DNA from: Pirellulales bacterium | GTDB taxonomy: Bacteria; Planctomycetota; Planctomycetia; Pirellulales; Thermoguttaceae | Reading direction: 5' to 3' | Assembly (NCBI GenBank): GCA_030607895.1 | Contig: JAUWJC010000117.1 | Coordinates: forward strand, 1 to 9,621 | Length of the DNA: 9,621 nucleotides | Shown here: positions 5,366-9,621 of the stretch, in pieces | Position numbering within the stretch: the stretch's first letter is position 1 | Layout of the letters: each line of letters opens with the position of its first letter | Translations under genes and position numbers: made by a program | Notes under the pieces: model-generated | Databases searched by the model: none | The model's input: the letters and a program-made list of their open reading frames with translations, nothing else | What the model was told of the DNA's origin: nothing

Positions 5366-6192
5366 ACCCTTGCGTACCTCTCCATGGAGCACTTCTCTTC
5401 GGCCACGTAGATGCGCTGCCGGGCTAGCACACCGTCCCAATCGACGAGATGGCCGTCGAACTCCGGACCGTCCACGCAGGTGAACAGCGTCTTGTCGCCG
5501 ACTCTCACGCGACAGCCGCCGCACATCCCGGTCCCGTCGCCCATGATCGTGTTCAGGCTGACAATTGTCTTGATGTCGAACGGCCGCGTGGTTTCGGCAC
5601 AGAATTTCATCATCACGGGCGGGCCGATGGCGTACACGCAACCGATCGCCCCTTGGCGGTCGTCTTCAAGCAGTTCTCGAAGCGGTTCGGTCACCAGGCC
5701 CTTGCGGCCGCGCGAGCCGTCGTCGGTGGTGACGATGTACTGGTCGCTGACGGCGCGGAGCTTCTCTTCCCAGAAAAGCAACTCGGCCGTTCGGGCGCCT
5801 TGAATGGAGACGACCCGATTACCCGCCGCCTTCATCGCCTTGGCGATTGGATAGATGGGCGCGGTTCCCACGCCGCCGGCGACCATAACCACGGTGCCGT
5901 GCCGCGCGATTTCAGACGGATGCCCCAGCGGCCCCAGTAGGGCGTAAAGTTGCTGTCCGGCCTCCAGCTTCGACAGCTTGGTCGACGACGTGCCGACAAC
6001 GGCCAGCACCAAGGTGAGCGTTCCGGCCGAAGGGTCATAATCCGCAACGGTCAGCGGTATTCGTTCCCCTTGTTGGTCCGCCATGACGATAACGAAGTGT
6101 CCGGGAAGTGCCTTGGCAGCCACGTCTGGCGCCTCGACCACAATCTGCCAAATGTCCGGACAAAGCTCGGTATTCTCCACGATTTCAGGCAT
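5350..6192 (-). CDS. nfnA: NfnA/SudB-type ferredoxin-NADP+ reductase subunit
   Basis: This 280-residue flavoprotein is of the ferredoxin-NADP reductase superfamily, PyrK-like. It is the expected small partner of NfnB. Residues 1-95 form the FAD domain, with R-I-P-L-T-V-A-D at 44-51. Residues 100-215 form the NAD-binding domain, with A-G-G-V-G-T-A-P at 105-112 and Y-A-I-G-P-P at 187-192. The C-terminal [2Fe-2S] motif is D219-G-T-G-M-C224-G-G-C227...C239, including the aspartate used as a cluster ligand in characterised NfnA. In known complexes NADH reduces this flavin and electrons split toward ferredoxin and NADP+, or the reverse. The ATG at 6192 has GAGGAAA about 6 bases upstream. Length matches the family. 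The extreme C-terminus (R-V-R-D-E-G) and the stop come from a heptanucleotide repeat rather than typical family sequence. Confidence 0.88.
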   Translation of the reverse strand: MPEIVENTELCPDIWQIVVEAPDVAAKALPGHFVIVMADQQGERIPLTVADYDPSAGTLTLVLAVVGTSSTKLSKLEAGQQLYALLGPLGHPSEIARHGTVVMVAGGVGTAPIYPIAKAMKAAGNRVVSIQGARTAELLFWEEKLRAVSDQYIVTTDDGSRGRKGLVTEPLRELLEDDRQGAIGCVYAIGPPVMMKFCAETTRPFDIKTIVSLNTIMGDGTGMCGGCRVRVGDKTLFTCVDGPEFDGHLVDWDGVLARQRIYVAEEKCSMERYARVRDEG

Positions 6193-6226
6193 CGTCGGTT
6201 TCCTCGCTCTCCCTGGCGGACGAAAA

Positions 6227-6279
6227 GCCGCTTGCGGCTTCGCAATATCAGTACGCTAGCGCGCGAAGCCGCAAGCGGC
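6227..6279. repeat. Inverted pair of the 17-bp dispersed repeat
   Basis: GCCGCTTGCGGCTTCGC (6227-6243) and its exact reverse complement (6263-6279) flank 19 bases, forming a possible cruciform 35-100 bases upstream of the nfnA start. Confidence 0.85.
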
Positions 6280-6524
6280 CAATCATCATCGGTGGCTCTT
6301 TCTTGTGGAAGTGAACGACACATTACGATAATCGCACATGCCGGTCGAAGCAATAGCGCGATTGGCCCGCTCGCTGACCCAGACCATGTTTTCCCCTTCC
6401 CGGACACTTCGCACTTCTTTGTTTGACAAACCGCGAGAATATCATAACGTAATCGGCCGATCGGCACATAGACCCTTCGCGCAATCCCCGAAGTCGCTGG
6501 CACAGCGAATATCACTCGCCGCGG

Positions 6525-6555
6525 CATTAGAACAGCTAATGTTATGTATTAGAAT
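6525..6555 (+). promoter_or_regulatory. Possible gdhA promoter with dyad
   Basis: A perfect 6-bp dyad CATTAG-AACAG-CTAATG (6525-6541) lies just upstream of a TAGAAT -10-like box (6550-6555; 5/6). The -35 position is poor (TTAGAA, 3/6), as expected if an activator bound the dyad. The gdhA ATG is about 130 bases downstream. The evidence is weak. Confidence 0.22.
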
Positions 6556-6610
6556 AAGAAGGGGTTTGTTGGGCTATGCATGGTGATAGAATACAAGGTT
6601 CACACAACTG

Positions 6611-6634
6611 GTTCCCAAGCTGGAGCTTGGGAAC
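6611..6634. repeat. Perfect hairpin repeat in the gdhA leader
   Basis: GTTCCCAAGCT-GG-AGCTTGGGAAC has 11-bp perfect arms and a 2-base loop. This palindrome type is a widespread dispersed repeat in bacterial genomes. It ends 52 bases before the gdhA ATG and would fold in the mRNA leader. No T-run follows. Confidence 0.75.
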
Positions 6635-6686
6635 GAGGTTTGGGTAAGTAAGTGGAGTGCAGTCACGGTCCACGGAGAATGAAAGA

Positions 6687-8078
6687 ATGTCCAAGGCGAT
6701 ATCGGGGGACACTTGCGGCGGGGGAACAAGCCAGGGCGGTTCGAGCGACGTTCGTGCGTTCATGGAACAGGTCGTGGCAAAGAATCCCGGCCAGCTCGAA
6801 TTCCACCAGGCGGTCTGGGAAGTGGTCGAGTCGGTCATGCCCGTGGTTCAAGCAACGCCCACATACCGCAAGGAGAAAATCCTCCAGCGGATGGTCGAGC
6901 CGGAACGGGTGGTGATGTTCCGTGTGCCCTGGGTGGACGACCAGGGCGAGGTACAGGTCAACCGGGGGATCCGCGTCGAGATGAACAGCGCGATCGGCCC
7001 TTACAAGGGAGGTCTGCGGTTTCATCCCACGGTGAATTTGGGTGTTCTCAAGTTTCTCGCCTTCGAGCAGGTCTTCAAGAACAGCCTGACCACGCTCTCG
7101 ATGGGCGGAGGCAAGGGCGGTTCCGACTTCGAGCCCAAGGGCAAGAGCGATGGCGAGGTGATGCGATGCTGCCAGGCGTTCATGGCCGAATTGTTTCGCC
7201 ACATCGGGCCGGATACCGACGTTCCGGCCGGCGATATGGGCGTGGGCCGCCGCGAGATCGGCTACTTGTTCGGCCAATACAAAAAACTGGCCAACCGCTT
7301 CTCCGGTGTGTTGACAGGCAAAGGCATGGCATTCGGCGGGTCGCTTATTCGTCCCGAGGCCACCGGATACGGTGCCGTCTATTTCGCCCAGGAAATGTTG
7401 GCCACCCGCGGCGAGAGCGTCGAGGGAAAAATCGCCGCCGTCTCCGGTTCCGGGAACGTGGCCCAGTATACGACCGAGAAACTGCTCGAACTGGGTGCGA
7501 AGGTAGTATCCCTGTCCGACTCCGGCGGAACCATTGTAGACAACGACGGCATCGATGAAGAGAAACTGGCCTGGGTGATGGAGCTGAAGAACATTCGCCG
7601 AGGCCGCATCCAGGAGTATGCCCAACAGTTCAAAAGCGCCAAGTTCCATCCGAACGAGCGACCCTGGGACGTCAAGTGCGATCTGGCATTCCCCAGCGCG
7701 ACCCAAAACGAAATCGACGCCCGAGATGCCAGAACCCTACTGGAAAACGGCTGCATGTGCGTTTCCGAAGGCGCCAACATGCCTACCGTGCCGGACGGCG
7801 TCGATCTGTTCCTTGGGGCGAAGATACTTTACGGGCCGGGCAAGGCCGCCAATGCGGGTGGCGTGGCCGTTTCCGGGCTGGAGATGGCCCAGAACCGCGG
7901 GTTCCTGCATTGGCCACGCGAGGAAGTCGACCGGCGGCTCCGCGAAATTATGCACTCGATCCACGAGAACTGCGTCAAGTACGGCCGGAACGGCTCGTTT
8001 GTCAACTACGTCCAAGGCGCCAACATTGCCGGGTTCGTCAAAGTGGCCGACGCAATGCTGGCGCAAGGCATCGTCTGA
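6687..8078 (+). CDS. gdhA: NADP-type glutamate dehydrogenase
   Basis: This 463-residue hexameric glutamate dehydrogenase of the E. coli GdhA clade catalyses 2-oxoglutarate + NH4+ + NADPH to glutamate, normally in the assimilatory direction in the cytoplasm. Substrate-site lysines appear in G-P-Y-K107-G-G, in V-F-K131-N and in the signature G-G-G-K143-G-G-S-D-F; the catalytic aspartate is D183 in P-A-G-D-M-G. The Rossmann motif G-S-G-N-V-A is at 254-259, and the following strand ends S-D-S-G-G, as in NADP-using members. I chose the ATG at 6687 because GGAG lies 9 bases upstream; an in-frame GTG at 6657 would add ten residues without a ribosome site. Residues 7-20 are Gly/Ser/Thr-rich and longer than in E. 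coli. The last 29 bases are duplicated downstream. It is divergent from nfnA and convergent with a second glutamate dehydrogenase. The cofactor is inferred from clade. Confidence 0.95.
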   Translation: MSKAISGDTCGGGTSQGGSSDVRAFMEQVVAKNPGQLEFHQAVWEVVESVMPVVQATPTYRKEKILQRMVEPERVVMFRVPWVDDQGEVQVNRGIRVEMNSAIGPYKGGLRFHPTVNLGVLKFLAFEQVFKNSLTTLSMGGGKGGSDFEPKGKSDGEVMRCCQAFMAELFRHIGPDTDVPAGDMGVGRREIGYLFGQYKKLANRFSGVLTGKGMAFGGSLIRPEATGYGAVYFAQEMLATRGESVEGKIAAVSGSGNVAQYTTEKLLELGAKVVSLSDSGGTIVDNDGIDEEKLAWVMELKNIRRGRIQEYAQQFKSAKFHPNERPWDVKCDLAFPSATQNEIDARDARTLLENGCMCVSEGANMPTVPDGVDLFLGAKILYGPGKAANAGGVAVSGLEMAQNRGFLHWPREEVDRRLREIMHSIHENCVKYGRNGSFVNYVQGANIAGFVKVADAMLAQGIV

Positions 8079-8083
8079 AAGCT

Positions 8084-8125
8084 ATCAGTAGTCAGTTATC
8101 AGTAGTCAGTTATCAGTAGTCCGTC
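8084..8125. repeat. Heptad-based tandem repeat after gdhA
   Basis: The 14-bp unit ATCAGTAGTCAGTT (two related 7-mers) occurs twice exactly, then a third time with changes at its end (8112-8125). Confidence 0.88.
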
Positions 8126-8158
8126 TGAAGACTTGCTAGAGCCGTTGTTTCCAAGCTC

Positions 8159-8179
8159 TGACAACTGACAACTGATAAC
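8159..8179. repeat. Heptanucleotide repeat, inverted relative to 8084-8125
   Basis: TGACAAC, TGACAAC, TGATAAC in tandem. The reverse complement (GTTRTCA units) matches the heptads at 8084-8125, so the two arrays could pair as an imperfect hairpin between the convergent genes. No classical terminator is seen there. Confidence 0.8.
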
Positions 8180-8227
8180 TTCGTCACACACCCGCAATGC
8201 TGGCGCAAGGCATAGTCTGAAGAGCTG

Positions 8228-9475
8228 TTACGGCCGAAACCCTCGGGCGGTGACTGCTTCGACAACTCCGCGCACCGCCATGTTCATTGCGGCGTCGCGC
8301 ATCGAGAGGCCTTCCCGCCGAGCGGACTCGTGGACCTCGCCGAAGCGCTGCCTCATCCGGTCGGCCAGACGCTGCTCGACCTCGGCGAGAGTCATCTGCT
8401 CGCGCTGCGTCTCCTGGGTGTACTCCAGATAGGAAACAAACACACCGCCGGCGTTGCAGAGAATGTCGGGAATAACGAGGACGCCACGCCGGTTGAGTAT
8501 CTCGTCGGCCTGCGGGGTGGTTGGGGCATTGGCTCCTTCGGCCACTATTTTGGCACGGATCGAGTCGGCGTTTTCCTCCGTAATCTGCGACCCGGCCGCG
8601 GCCGGGATCAAAATGTCGCAATCGAGGCCGAAAACCTCGTCCTTGTCGATCTCGGTTGCCCCGGCGAAGCCCGCCACGGTGCCGCTCTGGCTACAGTGCT
8701 CGTGAAGCGCGTCGATATCCATGCCGTCGGCATTGGCCACGCCGCCCGACAGATCGGCCACGCCGACCACCTTTGCACCGTGTCTTGCAATCTCGGCGGC
8801 CGCAACCGAACCCACGTTGCCAAACCCCTGCACGACGACCCGCGTGCTGCCGATATCCAGCCCCAGCTTCTCGCACATTGCCAGCACCGCGTAGACCACA
8901 CCCTTGCCGGTAGCCTCGCGCCGGCCGACAATTCCGCCGAGAACAACCGGCTTGCCGGTCACGAAGCAGCCGTTGGTTATCGACGTGCCCTCGGAATAGG
9001 AGATGCAGTCGCGGATATGGGCCATGTCGGCTTCGGTGGTGCCCATGTCTGGAGCGGGTATGTAGAGTTCCGGCCCGATGTGACGCCTAACGCCGCGGGT
9101 GAACGAGCGGATGATGATCTCCTTGGCATCGGCGGATATCGAGGCCGGGTCGAACCGGATACCCGACTTCCCACCGCCAAAAGGCACCCCGATAAGCGAC
9201 GTCTTCCAGGTCATTTCCATGGCCAGCCCGGTTATGTCGTCCAGGGTTACGTCGGGTGTCATTCGGATGCCGCCCTTGGCCGGGCCAATCGCGTCGTTGT
9301 GCCGCCCGACAAAGACCTTAACGTTGGCCGTCTCGCCGTTCGGCAGGACCGGATTGATGGCCACTTCGACTTTTTCCTTGGGGCCCAGAACCCTCCGACG
9401 AACCGATTCATCCAGCCCAAGCCTCTCGGCCGCCGACTCGAAGTTGTGCAACGACGTTCGTAAGATGCTGTCCAT
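8228..9475 (-). CDS. Second glutamate dehydrogenase (RocG/GudB/archaeal-like clade)
   Basis: This 415-residue Glu/Leu/Phe/Val dehydrogenase family protein is from a clade distinct from GdhA and only distantly similar to its neighbour. It interconverts glutamate and 2-oxoglutarate plus ammonium. Active-site residues are in place: K67 in G-P-A-K-G-G-I-R, K91 in M-T-W-K, K103 in F-G-G-G-K-S-G-I and D143 in P-A-P-D-M-G-T. The nucleotide-binding G-F-G-N-V-G is at 217-222, and N-A-G-G-V-F-V-S-Y-L-E near residue 340 contributes to the substrate pocket. The ATG at 9475 has AGGTGA about 7 bases upstream. The length is normal. The strand after the Rossmann glycines ends in V-A-D-L-S-G-G, which does not clearly decide NAD versus NADP. 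It is convergent with gdhA, 149 bases apart. A leucine or phenylalanine dehydrogenase is less likely, as those are shorter (about 350-380 residues). Confidence 0.92.
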   Translation of the reverse strand: MDSILRTSLHNFESAAERLGLDESVRRRVLGPKEKVEVAINPVLPNGETANVKVFVGRHNDAIGPAKGGIRMTPDVTLDDITGLAMEMTWKTSLIGVPFGGGKSGIRFDPASISADAKEIIIRSFTRGVRRHIGPELYIPAPDMGTTEADMAHIRDCISYSEGTSITNGCFVTGKPVVLGGIVGRREATGKGVVYAVLAMCEKLGLDIGSTRVVVQGFGNVGSVAAAEIARHGAKVVGVADLSGGVANADGMDIDALHEHCSQSGTVAGFAGATEIDKDEVFGLDCDILIPAAAGSQITEENADSIRAKIVAEGANAPTTPQADEILNRRGVLVIPDILCNAGGVFVSYLEYTQETQREQMTLAEVEQRLADRMRQRFGEVHESARREGLSMRDAAMNMAVRGVVEAVTARGFRP

Positions 9476-9527
9476 TTCGTCTCACCTACAAAGAGGGTAA
9501 TCATCCATGGCCTGACCAAAGCGAAAA

Positions 9528-9544
9528 GCCGCTTGCGGCTTCGC
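9528..9544 (-). repeat. Dispersed 17-bp repeat, copy 4
   Basis: An exact inverted copy of GCGAAGCCGCAAGCGGC, directly abutting the heptad array at 9545. As in copy 2, CGAAAA precedes it, so the shared block is longer than the core. Confidence 0.85.

Positions 9545-9621
<77 letters not shown>

Larger units (their letters stand above)
6193..6686. other. Divergent nfnA / gdhA intergenic region
   Basis: This 494-bp region must hold the promoters for nfnA (minus) and gdhA (plus). It contains a 17-bp inverted repeat pair (6227-6279), a perfect TTGACA at 6423-6428 without a good -10 at normal spacing, a CATTAG/CTAATG dyad with a TAGAAT box (6525-6555), a second TAGAAT at 6587-6592, and a hairpin at 6611-6634. 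It is more AT-rich than the flanking genes, especially 6520-6600. I see no convincing gene in it. Confidence 0.55.
8051..8221. repeat. 29-bp duplication of the gdhA 3' end around a heptad-repeat insert
   Basis: Bases 8051-8079 (last codons, stop and one base of gdhA) recur at 8193-8221 with one mismatch. The 113 bases between carry heptanucleotide repeats in inverted orientation. The second copy has no gene attached and lies only 6 bases beyond the 3' end of the convergent dehydrogenase. It looks like a local duplication or an insertion event. Confidence 0.85.

Noticed and set aside
6051..6527. 158-codon minus-strand frame overlapping the nfnA start
   Set aside because: It overlaps nfnA out of frame, crosses the cruciform repeat and shows no domain.
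6663..7706. 347-codon open frame antisense to gdhA
   Set aside because: Histidine- and leucine-rich translation typical of the complement of a GC-rich gene, with no family features.
8079..8227. Intrinsic terminator between the convergent dehydrogenases
   Set aside because: Only imperfect heptad inverted repeats are present; no GC stem followed by a T-run on either strand.
8330..9463. 377-codon open frame antisense to the second glutamate dehydrogenase
   Set aside because: Complement of a clear enzyme gene, with no motifs and no ribosome site.

Overview
The window looks like a chromosomal segment from a GC-rich Planctomycetota-like bacterium. That placement is an inference from the Tat-exported sialidase, the style of the dispersed palindromic and heptanucleotide repeats, and the divergent CinA. 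No rRNA or tRNA is present to test it. Coding density is moderate, and nearly every intergenic gap holds a repeat or palindrome.

Left part (1-2190): a Tat-signal BNR/Asp-box sialidase-like gene on the minus strand stops after 220 codons, at the very first base of the window. It diverges from cinA on the plus strand. CinA keeps its N-terminal domain, but the expected active-site motifs of its C-terminal NMN-amidohydrolase domain are gone. Between the two genes is a cruciform-forming repeat.

Middle (2190-3800): a lone integron attC-like site (2212-2342) is followed by a 193-bp element with 29-bp terminal inverted repeats and a nested hairpin (2415-2607). One end of this element abuts exactly the point where a DNA methyltransferase reading frame breaks off (remnant 2545-2790). 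The remnant lies 46 bases downstream of lexA on the same strand. The lexA promoter region holds a dyad that could be its operator. A REP-like 26-bp perfect inverted repeat and further palindromes fill the space between lexA and the next gene.

Right part (3799-9621): nfnB and nfnA (minus strand, order nfnA-nfnB) encode the two subunits of an NfnAB/SudAB-type flavin iron-sulfur oxidoreductase, an electron-bifurcating ferredoxin/NAD(H)/NADP(H) transhydrogenase. NfnB is easily mistaken for a glutamate synthase small subunit. Divergent from nfnA is gdhA, an NADP-type glutamate dehydrogenase. Convergent with gdhA is a second glutamate dehydrogenase of the other hexameric clade. Together these suggest a redox and nitrogen neighbourhood: NfnAB can supply NADPH, and GdhA can use it to fix ammonium into glutamate. 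The second enzyme may run in the same or the catabolic direction.

The tandem repeats outside genes all have a period of seven bases or a multiple of it (5240-5274, 5345-5365, 8084-8125, 8159-8179, 9545-9621). One supplies the stop codon of nfnA. Another pair sits inside a 29-bp duplication of the gdhA 3' end. I see no CRISPR array, no complete transposase, no integrase and no clearly new multi-gene system. The most unusual material is the repeat and mobile DNA around the broken methyltransferase and the degenerate CinA.
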